Origin: Parietaria judaica | Lineage: Eukaryota; Streptophyta; Magnoliopsida; Rosales; Urticaceae | DNA: 64,000 nt | Direction of reading: 5' to 3' | Assembly: GCA_954871525.1 (NCBI GenBank) | Contig: OX940869.1 | Coordinates: 16,024,001 to 16,088,000, forward strand | Shown: one piece after another, positions 1-10,570 of the stretch | How positions within the stretch are numbered: position 1 is the first letter of the stretch | Layout: every line of letters starts with the position of its first letter | Notes under the pieces: model-generated | What the model was told of the DNA's origin: nothing | Database searches by the model: none | What the model saw: only the letters and a program-made list of their open reading frames with translations | Program-made: the position numbers and the translations under genes

Positions 1-1284
1 TCGTTGTTGATTCGACTTTTGTTGTCGGCTCCGGCGGAGAGCGTTTTGTCTTCTAAGTCTTCTGGACATGCTGTGGACTTTGCAGGTGGCTTGGCGGATG
101 GAGGCGGATCTCCCGGCGAGCATGGCTCTGAGCCTTCGGTCCTTGATGGTGCCTCTGACGTAAAGTTTGCTCATGCCGATACGCCTGATGTCGTCGAGGA
201 GCAGGGCGTTGGCGGGGACTGTGTCTGTGAGGTATCCGTTGCCGAGGAAGGACCTACCGGCGAGGGTCTTACCATGGTGGGCTTTGCCGCTGGCGAGGGT
301 CCTCCTGCTGACGAGACGCCCAGACAGTGCATCTACCGCGTTTCGGCCATTTGTCCTAAGCTAATCGTGCGTAGCCACGTCACTGAGTCTTCGTTTACGT
401 CATTCCTTGCTCTTCATGGTTTGTCACATATCGCCGGTCTTCGAGTTCCTGCTGCTGGAGAGCTCCCTTGCAATCGTGTCCCCGGTTTTCTGCCGGTGCA
501 CTTGGAGAGTCTTCGTCATGGGTTGGGCCTTCCTCTTCGGCCGTTCGTCCGTGATCTTCTGATGTCGTTGGGCGTGCCGGCCTTCCAGGTTTTGCCGGGG
601 TCTTTTCGTGCCCTGGCGACGTGCTTCTCAGCTTGGTGTGTTCTCTCTCGTCGATCTTTGACGGTCGAAGAGTTCTGCAGTGCTTTCCGCTTCTACTGTC
701 GCGCTTCGGAGGCTGGAGAGTACATGGTGTGTTCGTCGTATATTCGTCTGGAGCTGTCTCGATGCAGACTGGATCCTCTCTGGCGTCGTCAATGGGTTTA
801 GGCTCCGATGAGCTTGCTTGGCTCGTCTCTGTCAGACTTCAGCTCTCGGGTGTTGCGTCTGCCGTATGAGCACACGTCCGGCTCGGGAGCTTTTGGCAGC
901 TTGATCTCAGGGTTGGTGAAGAAAGGTCGTCTGCTTCCTTTTACGGAGCCTAAGCGGTGGATCTCGGCAGGCTTTGTTGCTGATTCCCTTGGAGGCTTTG
1001 TTGATGTTGATGAGGCAGATGCACATGCTCCGGTTCCTCTGCAAGTGCTTCCTCCGGTTGAGGATGATGCACCTCGGGCTTCTTCGCGGGAAGGCGTTCA
1101 TCGTTCTTCTAAGGAGGGTGTTCGTCGTTTTCGAAGGAGGGTGTTCGTCGTTCTTCGAAGGAGGATGTTCGTCGTTCTTCTCCGGCAAAGGCTTCGCCGA
1201 GGGCGAAGGCTCCAGCTCCTGAGCGGCGTATTCCTTCGGTGGTCATTCGTCCTTCAGCTGCTCTAGCTTCGTCGACTCCTGCAG

Positions 1285-1353
1285 GTATAATTTCCTTTGC
1301 TTGGTCTTCAGTAGCTGTGCTGTTCTCCATTACCTTGTTTGTTGTTTGCACAG
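1285..1353 (+). other. Predicted intron in the antisense ORF of element 1
   Basis: GT at 1285 after TCCTGCAG, and a pyrimidine-rich end closing with TTTGCACAG at 1353; length 69 nt. The flanking protein segments are Ser/Pro-rich and continue in type across it. Inferred from splice signals only. Confidence 0.5.
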
Positions 1354-1836
1354 GTTCATCTGGCTTTAAGAAGTTTGTTCCTCTGATGCGTCCTTGAGCC
1401 TTTGTCGTTGCTTCCGGTGCTCGCGCTGCTCCCGGTGTTCATGCTGCTACGGCCTCGAAGTCATCTGGCGAGGGCCTTGAGGATCGTTCCTTCCGTCGTC
1501 TGAAGCGGCGATTGCCGTCGGATAGGGTGTCTTCGCCTCGACGTTCGCACTCGCCATTTTCTGGCAAGGCTGGGGATTCTTCTCGTCGTGTTCGTCAGCG
1601 TGGCGCTGGCCTTTGCATCAGCGGGCGACTCTCGTGGTGGCGTGCCTGCTCCTGTTGTCGTTCCTCTTTCAGGTGAGGTTCCTGAGTCTGGCGGTTCGTC
1701 GAGCGTCGAGCGTGCAGTGAGTCTCAAGCGCCTTTGCATCAAGAACGTCTCCGATCTTTGTCCTCGGGTGATCGCGTCGGTGGTGGATGCTCCGGACTCG
1801 GCTTTGGTTGTTGATAACTCCTCTTGCCACATGAAG

Positions 1837-1907
1837 GTATGTACTTTTCGGCATTCTTACTTACTTCGTCGTATTGCTTTTCTTCATGCTCGTCGTTTGT
1901 CTTCTAG
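1837..1907 (+). other. Predicted intron in the antisense ORF of element 1
   Basis: Donor ATGAAG|GTATGT at 1837 and acceptor TTTGTCTTCTAG at 1907, 71 nt, T-rich. The coiled-coil part of the antisense protein starts directly after it. Confidence 0.55.
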
Positions 1908-2392
1908 GCCTTGTTGATGTCGGTGGAGGTGGCTCGTCGCCTTGAAGCTTCCAATACCCTGTGTTCGTCTTTGAAGGGTGTCTTGAAGAAAACCGTTGCT
2001 GAGCGTGATGCGCTGCAGGGTGTGGTGACCAAGGCGAAGCTCGAGGTCAAGATCTCCCGTGCTGAAGGCGTGCGCGAGGGTCGTCGAGCCGTCGAAGATG
2101 AGCTTCGTATGGCGAAGGACCATATCGCGGCTTTGGAGGCTTCTTTGGCGAGGCGTGAATCTCGAGCGTGATGTCTCCGAGGCTGCCTCCTCCCACGAGT
2201 CTCGCTGAGACAGAAGCGACATGGCATGCAGCTTCCGACAAGGTGTACTGGTCGGGATTTGCGGATTGCCTGGCGGCTCATCTTCAGGAGAATGGTCATC
2301 TTGCTCTTTCCTTTAGGTTCCTTGACGTCCTTGGTGCTCCAGACTCTGTTCGTGACACGGAGCCTCTCAACTTGACGCTTCCCAGAGATTAA

Positions 2393-2725
2393 TTTCTCTT
2401 TTCTTTGCCATTATGATTTATAGACATTTTTGGGCTTTGTTTTAGCTGTACTCCTTGCCCTGGCACGTTCGTTTGGCGTATTTTTCCTTTTCATTTCGTA
2501 CCTGTTTCATGAGATTTATGCATTTTAGTATAATTTGAACGTTGGTTTTTGTTCATACCTTTGCTTTGTCGAGTGTGCGCATCGTGGTGCGTTGCGGCAG
2601 TCTGTGAGTGCACTCTGCTGCAACTGTAGGGTCGTCACCCTTTTATAACCTGCAAGTAATACAGTTTTGTCCGTAGACGATGTTATGCCTTTGCTCACCG
2701 GGTAGCTAATCCGACGAGTTTAGGC
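2393..2725. other. Non-coding stretch between antisense ORF and tandem array
   Basis: T-rich DNA directly after the stop of the antisense ORF. It probably holds the 3' UTR of that ORF. I see no coding sequence or repeat in it. Confidence 0.4.
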
Positions 2726-3168
2726 TGCCTATTGTTTCCTGGCGAAGGGGTATCTGGATCGTGCCGGTGCCTATTATTTCCTGGCGAAGGGGTATCCGGA
2801 TCGTGCCGGTGCCTATTGTTTCCTGGCGAAGGGGTATCCGGATCGTGCCGGTGCCTATTATTTCCTGGCGAAGGGGTATCCGGATCGTGCCGGTGCCTAT
2901 TGTTTCCTGGCGAAGGGGTATCCGGATCGTGCCGGTGCCTATTATTTCCTGGCGAAGGGGTATCCGGATCGTGCCTGTGCCTATTATTGCCTGGCGAAAG
3001 GGTATTTGGATTGTGCCGGTGCCTATTGTTTCCTGGCGAAGGGGTATCCGGATCGTGCCGGTGCCTATTATTGCCTGGCGAAAGGGTATCCGGATCGTGC
3101 CGGTGCCTATTGTTTCCTGGCGAAGGGGTATCCGGATTGTGCCGGTGCCTATTATTACCTGGCGAAGG
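2726..3168. repeat. 42-bp tandem array, about 10.5 copies
   Basis: The unit begins TTTCCTGGCGAAGGGGTATC and recurs every 42 bp with few changes (some units have TTGCC or TTACC for TTTCC). Because 42 is a multiple of three, all frames stay open and spurious ORFs appear. It lies between the antisense ORF and pol of element 1, the same position that holds unrelated arrays in element 2. Confidence 0.95.
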
Positions 3169-3220
3169 TCTTCGACGCGTGGTCGGTCTTTTTTTTTTTT
3201 TTATAGGGCCGGTATATACC

Positions 3221-3245
3221 GTAGTACCCCCCCGAGTTTTGGCGT
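3221..3245 (-). other. Internal polypurine-tract-like site downstream of pol (element 1)
   Basis: On the minus strand the sequence AAAACTCGGGGGGGTACTAC follows about 280 bases after the integrase stop. It resembles a retrotransposon PPT, but no LTR follows it here. Element 2 has a matching tract at 18021-18036. Confidence 0.5.
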
Positions 3246-3527
3246 AATCTGCCTTGCAATTTCGGGAAAACTTTCAGAGTATTTCGTAAAAAATGAATTT
3301 ATTCATAAATAAGGCTGGTCTTTCATAATAGACTTTACCTTGCGCATTGGGCTTTATTCAAAAGGATATGGGGCTTTTGTCGCCTCTTCAGTGGCGCGGG
3401 TTGACTGGTGGCTTGCCTTGGCAGAGTCAGTTGACAATTGGCGTCTTTCCCTTGTGCTCGTCTCCGTTGTTGATGGCGTAGGTGGTTGACCCCTTCTTTG
3501 TCTTCTCGTCGGGAGTTTTTACTAGTA

Positions 3528-4750
3528 CTACTGCCTTAAGTGCTCGGCGTTCCACGAGTGCCTGATCGGTTCTCCTTCCGTTGTCTCCAGGCGATATGTC
3601 CCGTCTCGTAGCACTTGACTGATGACGTATGGCCCTTCCCATGTAGGGCCAAGTACTCTTGCGTTGAGCTCCTGTGTGTTCTGCATGACCTTCCTTAGGA
3701 CCAGGCTCCCTTCGGCGAATCGTCGAGCTTTCACCTTCGTGTTATAGTGTCTTTCGACGATCCTCTTCTGTGCCGCCAAGCGCGCAAAGGCGTCGCTTCT
3801 TCTTTCTTCGATCAGGTCGAGTTCGCCACGGAGGAGGTCGTCATTGTCTTTGATTTTGAATAACTCGATTCTTGGAGATGGTACCGCGATCTCGGCGGGT
3901 ATGACTGCTTCAGCGCCATATGTGAAAGCAAATGGGGTTTCCCCGGTGGCCGTCCGGCTAGTGGTGCGGTAGGCCCAGAGTACAGATGGTAGCTCCTCGG
4001 CCCATTTGCCTTTCTTCTCTTCCAGATTCTTCTTGAGGTTCTCCTTGATGATCTTGTTGGCGGCTTCCACTTGCCCGTTTGCCTCCGGGTGCTTCGGTGC
4101 GGAGTAGGAGTTTGTGATTCCGAGTCCATCACAGAACGACCTGAGGTCGACTCCCCACATCGCGAGGAGTTTGGGGCGGCCTTCAGGAGTTTTCCTATGA
4201 GGTCGACTCCCCACATCGCGAATGGTCTTGGGACCAGTATGGACTTAAGCGTTGCCGGTGGCCGACGTGACACGTGAGCGTAACGCTGACACTTGTCGCA
4301 TCGGCGGGCGAGGTGGCTTGCGTCCTTCTTGAGTGTTGGCCAAAAGTAACCTTGTCGAAGAGCTTTGAATGCGAGCGATCGTCCGGCGGCGTGGTTACCG
4401 CAGATTCCTTCGTGGATTTCTCTGAGGACTCGGTTGGCGTCGTCTGGTCCTAGACAACGAAGTAGCGGTTGTGAAAACCCTCTTTTGTAGAGCCTGCCTT
4501 CGTGCATGATGTAGCGGGTTGCGCGGTTCTTCAATCTTCTTGCCTCAGATGTGTCGTCCGGTAGTTTGCCTTGCTGGAGGTAGTCTTTCATGCTTGTCAT
4601 CCAATCTGGTTCTTTGTAGTCTTTGATTCCTATGATTGCGAGTACTTCGTCTTTGTCGATCGAACGCCGTTCGAGTAGCTCCACCGGTACTTTCCCAAGA
4701 CCTTCGTCGATTACGCCAGACGCCATGCGTGCTAACGTGTCTGCTTCCAT
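3528..4750 (-). pseudogene. Element 1 integrase (pol C-terminus), deleted and frameshifted
   Basis: The first part (4750-4219) carries the end of the archaeal-type RNase H region, the HHCC zinc-binding domain (REIHEGICGNH...CDKCQRYA) and the first catalytic Asp in MWGVDLIG. The reading frame then changes, and the catalytic core resumes at the conserved SAPKHPEANGQVEAANKII with the Glu of the DDE triad. About 60-70 residues in between, including the segment with the second catalytic Asp (TDNG motif in element 2), are gone. A 23-bp direct repeat (4143-4165 and 4199-4221, AGGTCGACTCCCCACATCGC core) marks the junction. The C-terminal integrase domain is otherwise well kept to 3528. No activity is expected. 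Confidence 0.9.
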
Positions 4751-4801
4751 ATTGGTTCCGCGAGGTATCTGGACGACTTCATACTATGAGAATGGTTCCA
4801 G

Positions 4802-7531
4802 TCACTTCTGGGCTTCTCGAAGGTAGGCCAACATGTTTTCTTCTTTAGCTTGGTATTCGCCGTTTATCTGGTTGACAATCAGCTGCGAGTCGCAGTGTAT
4901 CTTCAAGTTTTCCACGGCGAGTTTCCTGGCGATGTCGAGTCCGGCGAGGATGGCTTCGTATTCCGCTTCGTTGTTGGAGGCCTTGAATCCGTATTTGATG
5001 GCGTACTTCAACTTCTCTCCTTGCGGGTTGCTGATGACGATTCCTGCGCCGGCTCCTTGGGCGTTTGATGCTCCGTCCACGTGCATGTTCCACGTTGGTT
5101 CTTCGGGGGTGGCCTTCCTTTTTGGTTGCGGAGGCATCGTTTCCTTCGTTTCATCAGCGTCAGAGGCGTCGACATCATAGGTAAACTCGGCGACAAAGTT
5201 GGCAACGGCTTGTCCTTTGATGGCGACCTGTGGCTGGAATTCGACTCCGTATTCTCTAAGTTCTTGCGACCAGAGAGTCATACGGGTTGATGTTGCCTTC
5301 TGGAGTGCCTTCTTCAATGGATGCTCCATCCTGAGCATGATTTGGTGGGCTTGGAAGTAAGGGCGTAGCTTTCTTGCTGTGGTGACTAAGGCGAGTGCCA
5401 GCTTCTCAATCTCGGGATATCTCGTCTCTGCGTCCTGGAGAGCTTTGCTGACGTAGTATACCGGGTGTTGAACTTTGTCTTCTTCTCGAATCAAAACTTC
5501 ACTTACGGCCCGGCTGGATACGGACATGTAGAGGTACAGTGTTTCTTCGTCTCGTGGCTTAGCGAGCATCGGCGGCGAGCCTAGATAAGTCTTCAGTTCC
5601 TGGAATGCGAGTTCACATTTGTCGTCCCACTGGAAGTTCTTTCCTCCGTTCAGCGCTTGGAAGAATGGCTGGCTCCGGTCGGTGGCTTTGGAGATAAATC
5701 GGTTGAGGGCTGCGAGGCGTCCTGCCAAACTCTGCACTTCTTTCACCCGTCGTGGGCTCTTCATCTCCAGTAGTGCTCGGATCTTCTCGGGGTTGGCTTC
5801 TATCCCTCGTTGGTGTATCATGTACCCAAGGAATTTTCCTGACTCCACTCCGAATATGTATTTGGCGGGATTCAGCTTCATGTTGTATCGGCGGAGGAGG
5901 TTGAACATTTCTTTGAGGTTGGTGACGTGGTCGTCGGTCTTCAGACTCTTGACGAGCATGTCGTTGACGTATACCTCCATGGTTCTCCCTATTAGCTTGG
6001 CGAACATCTTGTTGACGAGTCTCTGGTATGTCGCGCCGGCGTTCTTCAACCCAAACGGCATGACCTTGTAGCAGTAGAGTCCTCGGTTCATTGTGAACGT
6101 CGTGTGGATCTGGTCGGGCTCATGCATATGGATTTGGTTGTATCCGGAGTACGCATCCATGAAGCTCATCAGCTCGTGACCGGCGGTAGCGTCGACGAGC
6201 TGGTCGATTCTTGGTAGTGGGAAGCAGTCCTTCGGGCACGCCTTGTTCAGATCTGAGTAGTCGATGCAGATTCTCCATTTCCCATTCGGCTTCTTGACCA
6301 TGATGACATTGGAGACCCATTCAGGGTATACGGCTTCTCGGACGAAGTCTGCGTTGATGAGCTTGTCGACTTCTTCGTTGATGGCAACGTATCGTTCTTC
6401 ATTGAATGCTCGTCTCTTCTGGATCTTTGGCGTCTTCATCTTGTCGATGTTGAGGCGGTGGACCATTGTCTCCGGGTCTATACCAGGCATGTCTACATGC
6501 GTCCAGGCGAACACATCGCGGTATTCGCGCAGGAATGCGGAGAGTTGGGTTTTGACCATCGTCGGGAGATTCGCTCCAATCTTCACTGTCCTTTCTGGCT
6601 TGGCGTCGTCTAACGTCACAATTGTCAGGTCCGAGGAAGCTTCGACCGCTGGTTTCCGGGGCATCTCCCGGGGGTCGAGCTTGTTGAACATCGAGATGTC
6701 TTCGTCGTCGATTGGCTGGTCGCCGTTTTCCCGGCTGACGGCTGCTGCGGTAGTCGAGCCAACTCCTCGCCTCATGGCGTCGTTAGGCGGGGAGTCTATG
6801 GCAAGAATTTCATCTTTGGTGATGGCTTCGCCCTTGTGGGCCAATGGTGCTGTGCTTATCACGTTAACCTGGCTTGGCGACCATCTCTTCCTCATTGCGA
6901 CGGCGTAGCTTCGTTTGCTCTGGCCTGAGTCTCCAATTTCTGATCCTCCGATGATTGTTGATACGACGTTCAGTGGGGTTGCCGCTATAGCTTTCCCTCG
7001 GTCGTCGCCTTGAGTCGTCAACGGCGCCATTATCAGGAGTGGGGCCGGCATTACTCCGTCGCTCGCCATTATCCTCTTGACGAACTCCTTTAGTTGTCCT
7101 TCCTTGATCAGATCTTCAATTTGATTCTTCAGCTGGTAGCACTGCGACGTCATGTGACCATAGTCACGATGGAATTGGCAGTATCGGCTTTTATCCTTCC
7201 CCGACCTGCTAAGCGGAGGGGGCTTCTTGAACTTGTCGCCGTGCATCACGTAGATCTCGTCTGGCGTTGTCGTCAGCGGCGTGTAGTCTCTATAGCGGAA
7301 CGGTTTCTTCATCGCCTGACTCCCTTGCGGTTTCATCATTCGGTTCCTGTTGTCGTCCGGGCGACTTTTCTTCATATTTGGCTCGTCGGGGGAGCGATCG
7401 TGGCTTCGTTGATGGATCCCCGGCTCCGTTGACTTCCTGCTGGCAAGGTATTCCTCCACGGAGATGTGATGGGCTGCTCTTGTCATGAGCTCTGTCATGG
7501 TCGACGGTCTTTCCTTCATGAGGGAGATCAA
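4802..7531 (-). pseudogene. Element 1 Gag C-terminus, reverse transcriptase, RNase H and archaeal-type RNase H; protease absent
   Basis: A 909-codon open stretch. In order: end of Gag with a zinc-knuckle-like CQFHRDYGHMTSQC, linker, RT, RNase H (YVSKALQDAETRYPEIEK), then the second RNase H (MHVDGASNAQGAGAGIV ... NNEAEYEAILAGL). Compared with element 2, roughly 130 residues holding the protease (VDNGSSADVI in element 2) are missing, in frame, between SPPNDA and MRRGVG. The RT catalytic box reads YVNDM where YVDDM is required, a GAC to AAC change near 5962-5964. Two further stops follow (near 4790-4800) before the frame continues into the integrase. Its length misleads: it looks like a long intact ORF but lacks two essential activities. 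Confidence 0.93.
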
Positions 7532-8935
7532 GAACTCCCCAGTTTATAGTCCGTCGATGAGGGCGATGACGGCATCGCTGTCAGTGTAGTCGTTTACCTT
7601 GTTGGATTCTTCGACGAAGCGGTTGATGAACTTCTGCAGGGATTCGTCGGTCTTCTACTTGATGGACTAGAGGTAGGATTTCTCCTTTCTTTGAGTCATT
7701 GCGCCGGCGAAGCGGGTGAGGAACTGGTCCTTGAGCTGGTCGAAAGAGTAGATGCTTGCCTTGGGTAGTCGCTGGTACCATTCGAATGTCGTTCCCGTAA
7801 GGGTTAGGCAGAATGCCTGACATATCGTCGAGGCTGAGCACTTCTTCATCCGCAAGATCGTCTGGTACTGGACGAGGTGGTAGACTGGATCTCCTTTCCC
7901 GTCAAAGATGAGGTTGTTTTCGAAGCGTAGGTCGCCTACGGCTTCTCCGTCGAGCAGGTGTGGTGCGAGTGGGGACAGAGTCCCATCGAGCACGGCACGG
8001 CCTCTCACGCCACGGTCCTGGGCAGAGCGCAAGACTTGGATTTCCTTCTGCATTCCTTGGAGGAGGTCGAATACGTCGTCGCGTTGCGGTTGGCGAGGCT
8101 CCTGGTGACCTAGGCGGCGGCCGGGCGAGGCCCAGCGGTCGCGTTGCTAGCCTTCTCTGTAGTCTTCGAGTTAGATAACTTCAGCTCGTCTTCCATCTTT
8201 GCGTCTCGGTGAGGGTTGACGACCCCCCGGGCGGTCTAGGTATGCCCTGGCAAGGTTGCGGTCTTCATCACGACGGTTCCCTTGGCGACCCTCTGGGCAA
8301 TCCTGGCGAGGGTCTGGGATGTTCTGTCGGTGCTCCATGTCGTTAAAGTCTTCGGCCTGGCGAACCTCCTGACGACCCCCCGGGCGAGCCTGGCGAGGGT
8401 CAGGGTAGTTCCGGCGATCTTCAACGTCTTCGGGATCTTCGGCCTGGCGAACCTCCTGACGACCCCCCGGGCGAACCTGGCGAGGGTCCGGGTAGTTCCG
8501 GCGATCTTCAACGTCTTCGGGATATTCGGCCTGGCGAACCTCCTGACGACCCCCCGGGCGAACCTGGCGAGGGTCTGGGTAGTTCCGGCGATCTTCGGCG
8601 TCTTCGGAATCTTCGGCCTGGCAAACCTCCTGGCGACCCCCCGGGCGAACCTAGCGAGGGTCGGGGTGGTCCTGGCGATCTCCGGCATCTTCGGGATCTT
8701 CGTCTTGGCTAACCTCCTGACGACCCCCCGGGCGAACCTGGCGAAGGTCGGGGTGGTCCTGGCGATCTCCGGCATCTTCGGGATCTTCGTATTGGCGAAC
8801 CTCCGGGCGACCCCCCGGGCGAACCTGGCGAGGGTCGGGGTGGTCCTGGCGATCTCCGTTGTCGTTGCTATCTCCTGTGCTTTCCCGGTCGTGAACGTCG
8901 ACTGACCTCTACGAAGCGTCGTTGACACCATCTTC
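7532..8935 (-). pseudogene. Element 1 gag, five in-frame stop codons
   Basis: Read in one minus-strand frame from the repeat region to 7532, this matches element 2 Gag (FEWYQRLPKASIYSFDQLK; TERPSTMTELMTRAA-like end). In-frame stops lie at 8171-8173 (TAA), 8147-8149 (TAG), 7667-7669 (TAG), about 12 bases further on (TAG) and near 7549-7551 (TAA). Comparison with element 2 and the context fits CAA/CAG or TGG codons changed by single C-to-T or G-to-A transitions. The N-terminal third is a codon-phased 87-bp repeat. The start codon is not certain; it is probably just inside the 5' LTR/PBS, near 9120. Confidence 0.85.
8282..8860. repeat. 87-bp (29-codon) tandem array inside gag of element 1, about 6.5 copies
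   Basis: The unit starts GGCCTGGCGAACCTCCTGAC and recurs at 8354, 8441, 8528, 8615, 8702 and 8789. On the minus strand in the gag frame each unit codes a charged segment of the type NYPDPRQVRPGGRQEVRQ. The exact multiple of three keeps the frame open. Element 2 has no counterpart. Confidence 0.9.
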
Positions 8936-9144
8936 ATTCCCGATCTGACCTGGTGGAACTTGGCGAGGCGGCTGAGTCAGCCTGGCGAGGGTCTGGGACC
9001 TCGTGTTGAGCGCGATGCTGGTCGTCGGTTGCGGCGTCGCGCATTGTGAAGCACTGGCGCGGCTCGTCATGTCGAATGGCAGTCGTCGTGCTCCGTTCTT
9101 CCGACGATTGCTGGAAGGGTCTCGAGGCGTATTCTCGGGCTACC

Positions 9145-9160
9145 CCTCCTTCTAGCGCCA
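9145..9160 (-). other. Primer binding site of element 1
   Basis: Immediately inside the 5' LTR, after a 3-base spacer, the minus strand reads TGGCGCTAGAAGGAGG. The TGG start pairs with the CCA end of a tRNA. I do not assign the tRNA. Confidence 0.65.
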
Positions 9161-9163
9161 AAC

Positions 9164-10555
9164 TGTTAATGCGTAAAAATGGCTTTAACTTAGAGTCGGA
9201 TCCAAGGTTCGGGTCCCGAGATTGACCCGCTGAACACAAGGATGATTGAGTGCTGAGTCAACGCGGGTTGACTGTTAATCGTCAAAGATGGAGGCGATTC
9301 CGTCGTCTTGGATGAGTCTCCGGGCTGTCGTTGACGATCCTCGGCGAACTTCCTTGGTGGTGGCGAAGTCCGGTTCACGGCGAAGCTCCTCGTCCGGGCG
9401 AACTCCGGTCCTGATGAAGCTCCGTGCTAATCTTGATGATTCTTCGTGCTTTTCCTTCCTTGGTGAGCTCCTATGGCGAGGGAGGACCTGTAAAAAAGGG
9501 TAGAATGGGCCCGTGCCCCATCGCTTATGGTTGGGCGAGGCTGCCTACGTATCTCAGTTTAAGATATTTAGGTCCCACGTAGTTCGGGGTTAGTGATAAA
9601 CGGCGGGTGAATGACGATGTGGTTTGACTCGTCGGAAGTACCGTTGTTGGCGGCGCGGGGGTGACCCTTGACCTGATGGCTGGGTATTACCGGCGTGATA
9701 TGTTCTTCTTCGACCTCGTTGGTGTTGGCGAAGACCTTAACCTGACGAGGGATGCTCCTTGTCGACCTTGTCGGGGTAGGTGGCCTCGTGTAACGAGGGG
9801 CCTTATCCCGGCGACGGAAGCTCCTTGTCGACCTTGTCGGGGTAGGTGGCCTCGTATGACGAGGGGCCTTATCCTGACGAAGGGACGCTTCTTCCTTTGT
9901 CGACCTCACAGGTGGTGGCGTGGTTACCCACCTGTAGAGGGATGCCTTAGCTGACTCGTCGAACAACCTTTCTTCTCAGGCCTAAGACTATGCTTCTAGA
10001 TCGATCTCAGCTCTTATTCAAGCCCTTTCCTCCTTAAGAGTGGGAAAATTTTCTAGAGAGAGAAAGCTAGAGAGAGATGCTCTAGAGAAATCTGTAAGTG
10101 AGTGTGGAAATGAGGGGGGGGGGGGGGGGGGGGGGGAAGGCTCCTATTTATAGGAAAACCAACTCCCTGAAACTGCAGCTCAAGGGGCCTGCGAATTCCC
10201 TAGGAATTGCACCCTATGGGGCCTCCCAATTCCCTGAATATTGCACCTCCAGGGGTCCTGCGAATTTCTCCCTGCAACAGGGGGGGTCGTCGCCTCGTCG
10301 CTTCGTCGGCTTGTCGCCTTGTCGCTTTATCGGCTTGTCGCCTCGTCGCTTCGTCGGCTTGTCGCCTCGTCGCTTCGTCGGCTTCGTCGCCTTTTGGATC
10401 CCGGGCCTCACCAATGTCTTAGTTCTTCGGCCCCGGGCTTTTGGCGTTGGTGATGGGCCTTGACTTACCATGATAGGCTTTGACTTTTCTTAACGGGCTT
10501 TGAGTTTTGCCAAAGGGGGCCCAATTTTTATATGTTACGAAAAATGCACATAACA
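9164..10555 (-). mobile_element. 5' LTR of element 1
   Basis: On the minus strand it starts TGTTATGTGCATTTTTCG at 10555 and ends ACGCATTAACA at 9164, giving TGTTA...TAACA ends. A TATA box is at 10145-10152. Inside are a run of 23 G (10114-10136), a CGTCGCTTCGTCGGCTTGTC-type short repeat (10288-10390), and a roughly 66-bp duplication around CTTGTCGACCTTGTCGGGGT (9750-9870). The other LTR is outside the window, so divergence cannot be measured. Confidence 0.8.
10145..10152 (-). promoter_or_regulatory. TATA box of element 1 LTR
   Basis: Minus strand CCTATAAATAGGAG, the same core as in the LTRs of element 2. Transcription would run toward gag at lower coordinates. Confidence 0.6.
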
Positions 10556-10570
10556 TATATATATATATAT

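Larger units (their letters stand above)
4..2392 (+). pseudogene. Antisense ORF of element 1: gypsy-type transposon domain protein, multi-exon, decayed
   Basis: It runs opposite to gag-pol in the 3' part of element 1 and starts before or at the window edge. About 100 low-complexity Gly/Glu-rich residues precede a domain (roughly 307-801) of the plant 'putative gypsy type transposon' family (Pfam Transposase_28-like), with the typical stretch LPLRPFVRDLLMSLGVPAFQ. A TAG at 799-801 sits where the matching ORF of element 2 has Trp. Downstream are Ser/Arg repeats with a frameshift near 1130, a likely intron 1285-1353 (GTATAA...TTTGCACAG), another stop near 1396, a likely intron 1837-1907 (GTATGT...CTTCTAG), then a coiled-coil stretch (1911-2171) and a C-terminal segment ending at 2392 that contains the pattern WSGFADCL. 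Function is unknown; the homologue in element 2 has the same order of parts. Confidence 0.7.
1..10555 (-). mobile_element. Tat-clade Ty3/gypsy LTR retrotransposon (element 1), 3' end outside window
   Basis: The element reads on the minus strand. Its 5' LTR is at 9164-10555, followed by gag, then pol, an internal polypurine-like tract, a 42-bp array and an antisense ORF; the 3' LTR must lie before position 1. Placement in the Tat clade rests on two RNase H regions in pol (the usual gypsy one and an archaeal-type one) plus an antisense ORF between pol and the 3' LTR, both known for Tat/Retand elements. It cannot be autonomous: gag carries five in-frame stops, the protease is missing, an RT catalytic Asp reads Asn, and the integrase has lost its middle. 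Confidence 0.9.

Noticed and set aside
2732..3312. Open frames of 171 and 183 codons with Cys/Gly- or Ile/Val-rich repeats
   Set aside because: They are forced by the 42-bp period of the tandem array; all three frames are open and there is no independent coding signal.
8236..8937. Arg/Ala/Thr-rich repeat ORF on the minus strand and Leu/Ala-rich one on the plus strand
   Set aside because: Shadow frames of the 87-bp array; the gag frame is a different minus-strand frame that joins the conserved Gag domain.
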